Shown one piece after another: positions 47,328 to 56,274 of a DNA stretch of 64,000 nt. The stretch's first letter is position 1. Each line of letters opens with the position of its first letter. The stretch is from the NCBI GenBank assembly GCA_017506865.1, contig JAFCMP010000517.1:682001-746000 (forward strand), read 5' to 3'. The stretch comes from Tribonema minus (Eukaryota > Sar > Xanthophyceae > Tribonematales > Tribonemataceae). Under the pieces are notes generated by a model. The model saw only the letters and a program-made list of their open reading frames with translations. It was not told the origin of the DNA and did no database searches. Position numbers and translations under genes: made by a program.

Positions 47328-48977
47328 TCATGACAACACCGTTAAATGGATATCTGCGGCGCTACTATGAAGTGTTGCCCTCAGATAGTCATGCGTTCTT
47401 CTGGCAAATGCATCATGGATAGTATATCGCAAATCATCGTTTTCGAAGTTGCCCCCGTGCACCAGGATGACAAGCGCTGTGGAGGTCAATGTGTTATCGT
47501 AGACTGAGCGCAGTTCTACTTTTACCTGCTTCACATCGCGTCTCCACTCAAGTAGCCGAAAGTCCTCCAAATGATCCAGTAGAGAGGTGAGGATTTCAGT
47601 ACCGACCTGTGCACGAAGTTTTAAGCAGAAAACAGTGCAGTTGAATTCGGCTCTGCTCGCGTTCCTCACGTCTCTCTGCTGTATGACGCTGTTGGATAGT
47701 ATGCACAGTTGGCCGTCGCTGCGAATGAACTCCGTGTTTAGCAAATTGATCTTGCTCACCACAAAATTCATCTCCATATTGTTGTCGTCATTGATGAACA
47801 CTCTGTCTGCCACGCCGAAAGGGTGCCACACGAAGACGAGAACGAGACCCTCAAAGAGCCTTCTCACTGTGTCGCCGAAACAGAAACCGAACGCCAGCAC
47901 TAGCGTGAGCCACGTCGGGCTCGCCTTCACGAAGTCAACTCCAAGGACAATGGCGCACACTACGGCTAACAATATGCACGACAGTACAGTGAATCCGGCT
48001 TTGAGTTTGGTCATAATCTTCATGTAACACTGCAGCGTACTTTTCAGAGCGCTTCGGCTGTCGGTGGCCTTGTACAACGCCCTCTCGAACGTCTTGTGGT
48101 CAATTTCATCAGTGTCCGTTTCAGCCCCCAGCGCTTTTCGTAGATGTTTGAGGAGGCTCGGGTCTAAACATGTGCCTAATTGGGACACTTTCAGTGTTTT
48201 TTTTACCACATGAGTGTATGACTTGTTCGGTGACACTGCGTTGCTGCCGCTGGATCTGCCGCCGTACGCCGGTGAATGCGGTAACATTCTGATGACCCGC
48301 CTCAACGGTGACACGGCCGGAGCTGGCAGTGATATAGAGGTATGTGGGTCTCTTTCGCACTGCATCTTGCTGACGAGTAGGTACCAAAAGTCTGCCGAGG
48401 TCACATCAGAGTCGCTCCACAATGAGGATTGCAACACTCTGTGAATGCCGTGAATGCATGCTACAAACTCTTTGCTTTTTTCGACATCGCTGAAGGTCAA
48501 GTCTTGCGCAAAGTTGTACAACGTGCGAAAGCACGTCTGAATCATCACACTGTCACTTATTCTGCTGGCGTACATGCCCCAAACAAACACATTCGTCATG
48601 TGCATGACGCTCACAGTCTGCAGCACTATTATCACCGCAGAGCCGATGGCGATATTTCCCACCGTGACATTGCCGCGATCAGAGAGGCTCGCGTACACTC
48701 TGGTTGCACAAGCGGCAAGAGTGAGCGCCCACGACCTGTAGAGGAGAACAGTGGTGTATACAATATTTGACAGGGTAGGCAGCATGCACGCGTAGCACGC
48801 CATGAGCTTCAGCACATAGGCACCGAAGCTGTACAATAACAAGCACACTCCGATTGTGCTGACTGGCGCGTGGGGTGCAAACATCAGAGCGGTGCCGGCA
48901 GCGCATCCGACGAAAGCGATGGCTGAGTCGCTTCTCAGCGAAATGAAAGTGGGCATAAAAAAGAAGCCAGAACTCAT
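47328..48977 (-). CDS. MscS-like mechanosensitive ion channel
   Basis: A 549-residue protein. The N-terminal half has four or five membrane helices. The C-terminal half is an MscS domain: a pore-lining helix (LVLAFGFCFGDTVRRLFEGLVLVF), then the beta-domain sequence HPFGVADRVFI...NFVVSKINLLNTEF, then an N-rich segment (ILSNSVI) and the C-terminal alpha/beta part. The arrangement with a long N-terminal membrane region and a middle soluble linker is like plant, fungal and algal MSL channels. It would release osmolytes or ions on membrane tension. It looks whole. In a virus it could affect host turgor or lysis. Confidence 0.82.
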   Translation of the reverse strand: MSSGFFFMPTFISLRSDSAIAFVGCAAGTALMFAPHAPVSTIGVCLLLYSFGAYVLKLMACYACMLPTLSNIVYTTVLLYRSWALTLAACATRVYASLSDRGNVTVGNIAIGSAVIIVLQTVSVMHMTNVFVWGMYASRISDSVMIQTCFRTLYNFAQDLTFSDVEKSKEFVACIHGIHRVLQSSLWSDSDVTSADFWYLLVSKMQCERDPHTSISLPAPAVSPLRRVIRMLPHSPAYGGRSSGSNAVSPNKSYTHVVKKTLKVSQLGTCLDPSLLKHLRKALGAETDTDEIDHKTFERALYKATDSRSALKSTLQCYMKIMTKLKAGFTVLSCILLAVVCAIVLGVDFVKASPTWLTLVLAFGFCFGDTVRRLFEGLVLVFVWHPFGVADRVFINDDNNMEMNFVVSKINLLNTEFIRSDGQLCILSNSVIQQRDVRNASRAEFNCTVFCLKLRAQVGTEILTSLLDHLEDFRLLEWRRDVKQVKVELRSVYDNTLTSTALVILVHGGNFENDDLRYTIHDAFARRTHDYLRATLHSSAADIHLTVLS

Positions 48978-49064
48978 CCGGCTTTCTCTGGTGCTTACAA
49001 GTGATTATTTGTAGCGCGAGATGAAGCACCCTACGCAAATAATATTGATGCTATCCAAGTGAAC

Positions 49065-49433
49065 ATGGGGACACCCCGACGCTTACATTCTACACGGCGC
49101 AAGGAGGCTGTTGTGATTTTACGAAACGGCCCAGTCAAGACGAGAAGCGCAAAGTGGGGGAGATTCAAAACGCCCAACAGCCCTAAGAAAAGTACGCCCA
49201 ATCATTCACCTAAAAAACCCAGGAGGAGCAAAGCTTCGCCAAAGAAGCCAGTGAGCAAAGCTTCGCCAAATAAGCCCAGGAGGAGCAAAGCTTCGCCGAA
49301 GAAGCCAGAGAGTAAAGCTGCACCAAGGAAGCCAGTGAGAAGAGCCTCACCGAAGAAGCCGAAGCCGCCCATGCGCTCAACACCCCACTCACTATTGCAG
49401 TTCCAATACTGGATGTGCCTGCTACAGCAGTGA
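49065..49433 (+). CDS. SPKK-repeat basic DNA-binding-like protein
   Basis: About 122 residues from the ATG at 49065. The centre is a run of S/T-P-K-K and KKPRRSKASP units, about eight in all, as in histone H1 tails, which bind the DNA minor groove. The protein is very basic and probably compacts DNA or coats the genome. The end of the frame overlaps the next frame (49415-49720), and the two may be one protein. Confidence 0.6.
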   Translation: MGTPRRLHSTRRKEAVVILRNGPVKTRSAKWGRFKTPNSPKKSTPNHSPKKPRRSKASPKKPVSKASPNKPRRSKASPKKPESKAAPRKPVRRASPKKPKPPMRSTPHSLLQFQYWMCLLQQ

Positions 49434-49720
49434 CCTTGGAGCCTGAGTATGTCGACATGTACACTTTCAGCAGTGAGTTGGCACGCACAGTCGATGATCT
49501 GGACAAGCAATGTGGTGACGGGTACATGTTTAGGGGTGACGGCCACCGACCGAGATGCGTCGTCAATAAGGATGAGGACACCGGACGTGAGCGCAAACGA
49601 GTGTTACATCTGCTGCATGAAAGCACGAAAGTGGGGAAGCAGCTGCGAGATGAAGTGCAGAAGGTGAAGAACTCCTACGAGGGAAACAATTTCTGTCATG
49701 ACGGACCGCATCGAATTTGA
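49415..49720 (+). CDS. Hypothetical protein, overlaps end of the SPKK gene
   Basis: A 101-residue frame starting inside the preceding one, with an acidic N-terminus (LEPEYVDMYTFSSEL) and a basic C-terminal coiled coil. It may form the C-terminal part of the SPKK protein. No family recognised. Confidence 0.4.
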   Translation: MPATAVTLEPEYVDMYTFSSELARTVDDLDKQCGDGYMFRGDGHRPRCVVNKDEDTGRERKRVLHLLHESTKVGKQLRDEVQKVKNSYEGNNFCHDGPHRI

Positions 49721-50671
49721 AACGGCCTCCGCCATGAGCAGTAACCTGAAGAGACAGCGCACCACATACAGTGATTACACAATGGCCGTTATGACATTAG
49801 CGGCAAAGCTGATGTACCACCTAGAATGCTGTTCAGGAAAGGACAATCTCGGCAAATTAGAGCAAGGCTGTTTTGACGGAGACCACCTGGAAAGAATGGT
49901 CAAGGTGAGCGGTGAAGTGTTGCTTTGCTACATGCATTTGCCGTAACGCAGCAAAAAGCACGTAAAGTATTCACCACCACGATCAACGAACGATTCCAGT
50001 GGGTTAAGAGAGCTGTGGGCAAGGTTTTCAGATGGGCCAAAGACAATGCGTGGAATATGATCATGATCGTACTCAACTACATGCTGAAGAATTTGTGGAA
50101 GCTGGCCGTCATGTATGTCGTCATGACTGTTCTACCGGGCCTGGTGGGATCGTTTCTGGTGGCGCAGGGCCCAGTCGGGCAGTCAGTGGTGTCGGGCTGT
50201 CGCATTATCAACGCCATCGTCACGTGCTTGTCACATGCGTCATTCTGTGCTGCTATCTTGTCCATGCTTCCGGTTCTCGCCAAGATGTGTCCCATGGTAG
50301 ATGAGGTGCTCACGAAGAGCAAATCTCTGCTGATAGGGGCGATGACCAAGCTGCTATCGAAACGCGGCCCTGACGACAAGACGATAGACGCTGTCGCAGC
50401 TTCACATATTCAAGCACGTGTTGCAGTCGCACGGGTGCCGAATGCCAAGTATTCGGGACAGAAGAATGAGGCAGAATTGCTGACACTGCAACAAGCGACC
50501 AAGAGCATGTTGTTGACTCAGGAGGCAAAAAAAGAAATTGTTGACAATGTCAAGAAACAATTGCAGGATGAGAGGGGGGAGTTCACCCCTACTGGCGAAC
50601 TCGCATTGAGTATTGTTGATAACGGCCTCTTCCTAGGGCTTTTGCGATCGTCAACACTGTGGGTTTCGTAG
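49698..50671 (+). CDS. Membrane protein, probable two-exon gene with a 47-nt intron
   Basis: Exon 1 is 49698-49904 (69 residues, ending LERMVK) and exon 2 is 49952-50671, giving about 308 residues. The junction AAG/GTGAGC...CCGTAACGCAG is phase 0, and the second frame has no ATG near its start, which supports splicing. The protein has a basic amphipathic stretch and a membrane helix pair (VMYVVMTVLPGLVGSFLVA; a Cys-containing AILSMLPVLAKM helix), then a polar helical tail. The style resembles the structural-looking genes at 39-44 kb. No family recognised. Confidence 0.55.
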
Positions 50672-51360
50672 GCAGGGGATTCGGTTTCATTGCAGGGTGG
50701 CTGCAATCGTTCTGTGATTTGACACAAACGGGGGCAGACTGGGCAAATACGGGCTGGGACTATACAGCGGGAGCAGCGTTGAAATTTATCGGATGGGATA
50801 AATCGGTATCGGAAAAGACTTGGTTTGTGGCGCCAAATGTGCTCAAACTCATAGGCTTACAGTTTGCCGACCTTGGTAGAGACGACGCATTTCACAGCGA
50901 TAACTTCATGAGAAAAATGATTGAGCAACTCATCGATAACTCTGATGGCTACAATAAGCCGGATACAAGGTGGTCAAATGTGTTCTTTGCGACAGAAGTT
51001 GCAGACGACAAAATCCACTTCCTTCTTGATGCATCTATGACCAAAGCTGACAAGAGGACTCAACTGTCATCTCTGATTGCAGGACAGAAGGAGGTAGACA
51101 TGGCAAAGTTCAAGGCACAAATTTCCAACATAGCGATGATCATGGTATCTGCTTTTGTAGTGCTGTGTCTCATCAGCTACGTGGTTGGCAGCAGAGTGTC
51201 GTCCGTGGATGAACTCATCTCAAGCATTGACATTGAGACTGAAACGGGTTATGATTATATCGTCTTCGCTGAGGAGAGCGTTGTAAAATTGCGCAAAAAC
51301 ATAGCTAGAATTGAAAGGTGCATCACAAACCAGTTCACTGATTGCGATGCGGAACCTTGA
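50659..51360 (+). CDS. Membrane protein, possible continuation of the previous gene
   Basis: A 233-residue frame without an ATG at its left edge, overlapping the end of the preceding frame by 13 bases. Aromatic, Gly-rich start (VGRGFGFIAGWLQSF), helical middle, one membrane helix (IAMIMVSAFVVLCLISYVVG), polar tail with two Cys. It may be the C-terminal half of one larger protein with 49698-50671; if so, the gene looks broken about once. Confidence 0.45.
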   Translation: MGFVGRGFGFIAGWLQSFCDLTQTGADWANTGWDYTAGAALKFIGWDKSVSEKTWFVAPNVLKLIGLQFADLGRDDAFHSDNFMRKMIEQLIDNSDGYNKPDTRWSNVFFATEVADDKIHFLLDASMTKADKRTQLSSLIAGQKEVDMAKFKAQISNIAMIMVSAFVVLCLISYVVGSRVSSVDELISSIDIETETGYDYIVFAEESVVKLRKNIARIERCITNQFTDCDAEP

Positions 51361-51598
51361 GCAGCTGCCCAGGGTCAGAGTACATTTTTACGCTTAAGAG
51401 AAGTGACTATGCCTCGCGCGGTTTCGAGTGGCACCTGCAGTTCACGCGACAGCCGCCGTGCTACTTTCATTCGTGCTCCAGCACTCGAGCGAGCGTCGAC
51501 GCTGCCAACTGGCTGAGCGCTGATCCAGCTCTGTGCGTGCTGTAGATGTGCTGCCGCTTCTGCATTGCGCTCTGCTACACGCCAGCCTTTGCATCACC

Positions 51599-52609
51599 CT
51601 AAAACCCAATGTATGTCTTCCACTCGTTGTCCTCGGCGGGAGCCACGCCGGCCTTGACGAGCTCCCACAGACGGCCAACCACTTCGCTGGCCTCCGTCAG
51701 GCGCTTGTCAAACGCGGGCTGCACCGCCTGGTGGTGACGGTCGCCATTGACGCGGCGCTTGATGCGGTATGCCCCCTTGCCGCTCATTCGGATGACGTAG
51801 ACAAAGTCGAGGTCCTTGGCTTGCTGAATGTCGACCAGTCTCCCGTCCTTGTCCTCGTGCTTCTTTCCCTCCTCGTCTAGCTCAAAGTGTAGGCCACGGG
51901 CGTGTCCGTTGTCAACAAAAATCCAGAGCATGTCGGGGCGCTTGAGTGTGCAATCGGTGAGACCCTGGACGGGGCAGTCCCATATGACCTCGACCGCCTC
52001 CTTCTCAAGGTGGGGCAGGCGCCGCTGCAGCTCCGCCAGCACGAGGTGTTCCATGCGCAGCGTGGTCTTGGCCTTGTCCGGGTGGAGCGCTGAGAAGCAG
52101 GACCAGCACAGCTTGTTGATCTGCGCCTGCTTCCTCTCGTTCAGATCGTAGACGGCGCAGGCTTCGCTGGTGCACTTGGCCTGCCCGGGGCCGCCGCACG
52201 GCTTGCAGTGATAGCGCCAGCGGCCGTGCTCGCAGAAGGCCGATCCGCCACATTCCTTGCAAGTGCTGCGCCGGCGGCCGTGCTCGCAGAAGGCCGATCC
52301 GCCACACTCCTTGCAAGTGCCGCGCTGGCGGCCGTGCTCACAGATGCTGGAACCATTGCACTGCTGGCACTGTACGCGCTGGCGGCCGTGTTCGCAGATG
52401 GCGGCGCCGCCGCACTCCTTGCAGCGTTCACGTCTGCGTCCGTGCTCGCAGAAGGCAGAGCCACCGCACTCCTTGCAAGCGCAGCGCTGGCGGCCGTGCT
52501 CGCAGACGCTGGCACCGCCGCATTCCTTGCATCTGCAGCTCCGGCGGCCGTGGGGGCACTTTTTCGTAGTCCTCGACTGTTTGACAGAGAGTGTCTTGAC
52601 ACGTGGCAT
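51599..52609 (-). CDS. CEHGR zinc-repeat protein with nuclease-like C-terminal domain
   Basis: A 336-residue protein. Residues 17-140 are seven or eight repeats of about 17 residues of the form C-EHGR-xxx-CKECGGS, each with Cys, His, Cys, Cys placed to bind zinc. Such repeats are frequent in algae and large algal viruses. A linker with further Cys (CTSEAC, CWSC) leads to a C-terminal domain. It has KRPDMLW, a HFELDEEG strand and a following His and Arg-Leu. This matches the RPD...E.DE..H pattern of a PD-(D/E)XK-like domain seen in many giant-virus proteins. Likely nucleic-acid or protein binding plus possible cleavage. The repeats are near-identical at DNA level. Confidence 0.72.
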   Translation of the reverse strand: MPRVKTLSVKQSRTTKKCPHGRRSCRCKECGGASVCEHGRQRCACKECGGSAFCEHGRRRERCKECGGAAICEHGRQRVQCQQCNGSSICEHGRQRGTCKECGGSAFCEHGRRRSTCKECGGSAFCEHGRWRYHCKPCGGPGQAKCTSEACAVYDLNERKQAQINKLCWSCFSALHPDKAKTTLRMEHLVLAELQRRLPHLEKEAVEVIWDCPVQGLTDCTLKRPDMLWIFVDNGHARGLHFELDEEGKKHEDKDGRLVDIQQAKDLDFVYVIRMSGKGAYRIKRRVNGDRHHQAVQPAFDKRLTEASEVVGRLWELVKAGVAPAEDNEWKTYIGF

Positions 52610-52659
52610 CGTCTTTTCAACCCTGTGAATGTGTATTCCGCTTCAAGGATGTGCAACAT

Positions 52660-52815
52660 TTAAACATGAAGGCGTGGTGCATGATAGCGCGGCCGGTTCA
52701 TGTTTGAGCAGCGCCGTGACGAAGCCCACATGCCCGTTCTCTGCCGCGTACATGAGCGCAGTGCTGTCGTATCCGCGCACGAGCACCTGCGCCGGGTCAT
52801 GCGCTACCCGATTCC
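52660..52815 (-). pseudogene. Ankyrin-repeat gene remnant
   Basis: Read on the minus strand, about 50 codons hold one clear ankyrin repeat: a DSTALMYAAENGHVGFVTALL segment followed by KHEP, matching the G.T.L..AA..GH...V..LL consensus. There is no proper start, and the frame runs upstream into the AATCCCTGAATCCCCG minisatellite. It is a fragment of an ankyrin gene left between its two neighbours. Confidence 0.65.
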
Positions 52816-52945
52816 CTAAATCCCCAAATCCCTGAATCCCCGAATCCCTTAATTCTCGAATCCCTGAATCCCCGAATCCCTGAATCCCCGAATCCCTGAA
52901 TAAATCCCTGAATCCCTGAATCCCCGAATCCCCGAATCTCTTTGA
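52810..52945 (+). repeat. Minisatellite of GAATCCC units
   Basis: About 15 tandem 7-9-base units (GAATCCCC / GAATCCCT alternating), lying just before the MYND gene. Short-period slippage repeat. Confidence 0.85.
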
Positions 52946-52996
52946 ACTTGGACGCCGCTGATTCTCTCACAGCTTCTCACTTCTCTGACAACCACA

Positions 52997-53503
52997 ATGT
53001 CATCTACCACCAGCAAGGTCGAGAGCAAGCGCATTGCCCGCGAAGCGTACCAGTTCTGTGTATGCACCAGCGCCACTCGTCCTCATCTGACGAAGACTCA
53101 GCAATGTGACATTCTCAAGAAATATAGCTGGGGACCTTTCTCCCCATGCATTGCGCGCATGTGCGCGAACTGCCTCAAGACGGGAGCGACCAAAGTGTGC
53201 ATCGGGTGCTGCGGTGTCAGCTATTTCGACAGTAGCTGCCAAAGGTCGAATTGGACCGACCACAAAAAGTCATGCACGGCGGGTCCGATGATTACTATCA
53301 TACCTCACTACGACATGCGACAGGTGCGTGCCGACATCAACCGCAAGGGGTGGGGGATACTCTACCATCGCACGGGCAACATTCCTGTCACCCTGGACCC
53401 TCTCACCGACGAGGTCTACGAGCTCGTCATGAACCAGAAAGTTGTGACGCAACTCAAGTTGGCGAATAATATCGTCATGACCGCCAGCGTGCAGCGCACA
53501 TAA
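52997..53503 (+). CDS. MYND-type zinc-finger protein
   Basis: A 168-residue protein with a MYND finger at residues 56-93: CANC, then C..C, Y..S..C and W..H...C at family spacing. MYND fingers bind Pro-rich peptides in regulatory proteins. The remaining parts (Cys pair CVC near 21 and a C-terminal strand-rich domain) match nothing I know. The gene looks complete. Confidence 0.8.
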   Translation: MSSTTSKVESKRIAREAYQFCVCTSATRPHLTKTQQCDILKKYSWGPFSPCIARMCANCLKTGATKVCIGCCGVSYFDSSCQRSNWTDHKKSCTAGPMITIIPHYDMRQVRADINRKGWGILYHRTGNIPVTLDPLTDEVYELVMNQKVVTQLKLANNIVMTASVQRT

Positions 53504-53719
53504 ATGCAGTCATGTTGAAAGACCCACACATTCCTCTCTCCTGCTGTTGCATTGCATTCCAATCGCTGGCATAGTGTGCAATCAGTTGCTTCAGCCTGCG
53601 GTGCAATCACTGTGCCCCGCCAGTCTTTTGGCAATAGCACTCAAGGGAGCAGTGCAAACATACGCGCCCCAGGTGACACATTACAGCTCTCAACCGTCAG
53701 ACGTCTCGTGTGAGGAAAT
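53504..53719. other. Intergenic, nothing recognised
   Basis: Short spacer between the MYND gene and the first family A repeat of the repeat block. Confidence 0.4.
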
Positions 53720-53998
53720 GGCGTACATGATGCTACATAATATCTGCGTGATTTACGAAAATCTGCTAAGGGTCGTACCTGTCCGATTTTGGGTCACCCG
53801 CCCTGAAAAGTATTTCTGGCAGTACCGGATTGCAAAGTACAGACTGTTGAAGTAAGAAGTAAACTTCAAATTATATATAGTAACAGAATACATACCCTTT
53901 AGGGTCAGTAACCGTGTAGGGGAGCCTTGAACCTCCGATAGTCACCACTCACCCTACCGGTATATGATGCCACATCATATTTGCGTGATTTACGAATC
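53720..53998 (+). repeat. Single family A repeat unit (left outlier of the array)
   Basis: One full unit running from ATGATGCTACATAAT through GGGTCGTACCTGTCCGATTT and CCCTTTAGGGTCAGTAACC to the next GATGCCACATCAT. It is separated from the main array by the inverted 79-bp array and the gene remnant at 54000-54164. Confidence 0.85.
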
Positions 53999-53999
53999 G

Positions 54000-54164
54000 G
54001 GCCATGTATCCCAGATGCAGAAGAGATAGAAAGAACTTCTTGGCAGGGCTGCGGTCGGTCTGCTTCCCGCTGATCAGGCCCTCTGTCCGGAGGGATGCTA
54101 CGGCTGCATTGTACCGCTGCGTCTCCCCTTCCTCAAAAAGCTGGATCCGCTGTGCAGCAGTCAT
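54000..54164 (-). pseudogene. Small gene cut by a family A repeat
   Basis: From 54164 a good protein-like frame (MTAAQRIQLFEEGETQRYNA, helical, then Lys-rich) runs for about 55 codons and then passes into family A repeat sequence at about 53998, where the reading becomes repeat-derived. The gene appears to have lost its 3' part to the repeat. No family recognised. Confidence 0.4.
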
Positions 54165-54409
54165 GCTGGTGTGGGTGACTGATCAGTTTCGCGGCGGGTG
54201 GGGTTGCCACGTCTTTCAACTGAAAGAATATACTGGGGGCGAATCAGATATATTGATCAGCGTTACGATGGTACGGATGATGTGCGTGATGTTGGAGGCA
54301 TAATTGCTATTGCTAGAAGCTGAGGTTAACGTCTTCTTCTACTCTGTGGAGTGTGAAAACGCAGCCCAAACACCAGCAACGGGTGTCGACCATGGCTCCG
54401 TTGTCCGGC

Positions 54410-54450
54410 TTGCACTGGTGATGCGTTCTCATCACTGGTGATGCGTTCTC
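54410..54450 (+). repeat. Family B units at the edge of the inverted array
   Basis: Two GGTGATGCGTTCTC units in tandem, matching those at 16.7 and 21.0 kb, directly before the first 79-bp repeat. Confidence 0.7.
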
Positions 54451-54476
54451 GGAACAGTGCCAGCAGGACCAGATTT

Positions 54477-55198
54477 ATTTGTCACTCCAGATTTATTTCG
54501 TCATGAGATTTGCAATGCACCTCTGACCGCTCGTCGGTTGGCGGATACGATGGACGGTACGGCCAGTACGTCTCTCCAGATTTATTTCGTCATGAGGATT
54601 GCAATGCACCTCTGACCGCTCATCGATTGGCGGTTACGATGGACGGTACGTCTCTCCAGATTTATTTCGTCATGAGGATTGCAATGCACCTCTGACCGCT
54701 CATCGATTGGCGGTTACGATATACAGTACGTCTCTCCAGATTTATTTCGTCATGAGGATTGCAATGCACCTCTGACCGCTCATCGATTGGCGGTTACGAT
54801 GGACGGTACGTCTCTCCAGATTTATTTCGTGAGGATTGCAATGCACCTCTGACCGCTCATCGATTGGCGGTTACGATGGACGGTACGTCTCTCCAGATTA
54901 TTTCGTCATGAGGATTGCAATGCACCTCTGACCGCTCATCGATTGGCGGTTACGATGGACGGTACGTCTCTCCAGATTTATTTCGTCATGAGGATTGCAA
55001 TGCACCTCTGACCGCTCATCGATTGGCGGTTACGATGGACGGTACGTCTCTCCAGATTTATTTCGTCATGAGGATTGCAATGCACCTCTGACCGCTCATC
55101 GATTGGCGGTTACGATGGACGGTACGTCTCTCCAGATTTATTTCGTCATGAGGATTGCAATGCACCTCTGACCGCTCATCGATTGGCGGTTACGATGG
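54477..55198 (+). repeat. Direct array of 79-bp repeats, left arm of a large inverted repeat
   Basis: Nine head-to-tail copies of a unit containing CCAGATTTATTTCGTCATGA, GCAATGCACCTCTGACCGCT and GGCGGTTACGATGGACGGTA. The copies are nearly identical, with a few short indels. ATG-containing frames across it are artefacts of the period. Confidence 0.92.
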
Positions 55199-55338
55199 AT
55201 GCACCAGCGCACATCGCCATTAGCGGTAAGGTGCATATGTACATTATACACATAAAATTAATAAAATTTATAAAATAGTATAAAATAGTATGAAATAGTA
55301 TAGATATGGTTATTACAAGTCTGAAAACAAATCTGGAA
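55199..55338. other. AT-rich centre of the inverted array, origin-like
   Basis: About 140 bases between the two arms. The middle is very AT-rich, with three consecutive copies of a (A/G)AAATAGTAT decamer at about 55274-55303 after ATAAAATTAATAAAATTTAT. Short iterons in an AT-rich spacer between long inverted repeats are typical of a replication origin or genome end structure, but other roles are possible. Confidence 0.5.
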
Positions 55339-56272
55339 ACGACCGTACCGTCCATCGTATCCGCAAACCGACGAGCGGCAAGAGGTGCATTGCAATCCTC
55401 ATGACGAAATAAATCTGGAGAGACGTACCGTCCATCGTAACCGCCAATCGATGAGCGGTAAGAGGTGCATTGCAATTCTCATGACGAAATAAATCTGGAG
55501 AGACGACCGTCCATCGTAACCGCCAATCGATGAGCGGTCAGAGGTGCATTGAAATCCTCATGACGAAATAAATCCTGGAGAGACGTACTGAACCGTACCC
55601 CGGATGGTACCGTCCACCGTATCCGCCAACCGACGAGCGGTAAGAGGTGCATTGCAATCCTCATGACGAAATAAATCTGGAGAGACGTACCGTCCATCGT
55701 AACCGCCAATCGATGAGCGGTAAGAGGTGCATTGCAATTCTCATAACGAAATAAATCTGGAGAGACGACCGTCCATCGTAACCGCCAATCGATGAGCGGT
55801 CAGAGGTGCATTGAAATCCTCATGACGAAATAAATCCTGGAGAGACGTACTGAACCGTACCCCGGATGGTACCGTCCACCGTATCCGCCAACCGACGAGC
55901 GGTAAGAGGTGCATTGCAATCCTCATGACGAAATAAATCTGGAGAGACGTACCGTCCATCGTAACCGCCAATCGATAAGCGGTCAGACGTGCATTGAAAT
56001 CCTCATAACGAAATAAATCTGGAGAGACGACCGTCCATCGTAACCGCCAATCGATGAGCGGTCAGAGGTGCATTGAAATCCTCATGACGAAATAAATCCT
56101 GGAGAGACGTACTGAACCGTACCCCGGATGGTACCGTCCACCGTATCCGCCAACCGACGAGCGGTAAGAGGTGCATTGCAATCCTCATGACGAAATAAAT
56201 CTGGAGAGACGTACCGTCCATCGTAACCGCCAATCGATAAGCGGTCAGACGTGCATTGAAATCCTCATGAGC
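55339..56272 (-). repeat. Inverted array of the 79-bp repeats with a 262-bp higher-order unit, right arm
   Basis: Ten or more copies in the opposite orientation. Successive units are 79, 81 and 101 bases apart, and the trio repeats with a 262-base period (for example at 55485, 55747 and 56009). Part of the 101-base unit is an extra CGTACTGAACCGTACCCCGG insertion. This higher-order structure is absent from the left arm, so the two arms have expanded separately. Confidence 0.9.
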
Positions 56273-56274
56273 AT

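Noticed and set aside
55479-56233. Three identical 76-residue frames
   Set aside because: They arise from the 262-bp period of the repeat and have no protein character.
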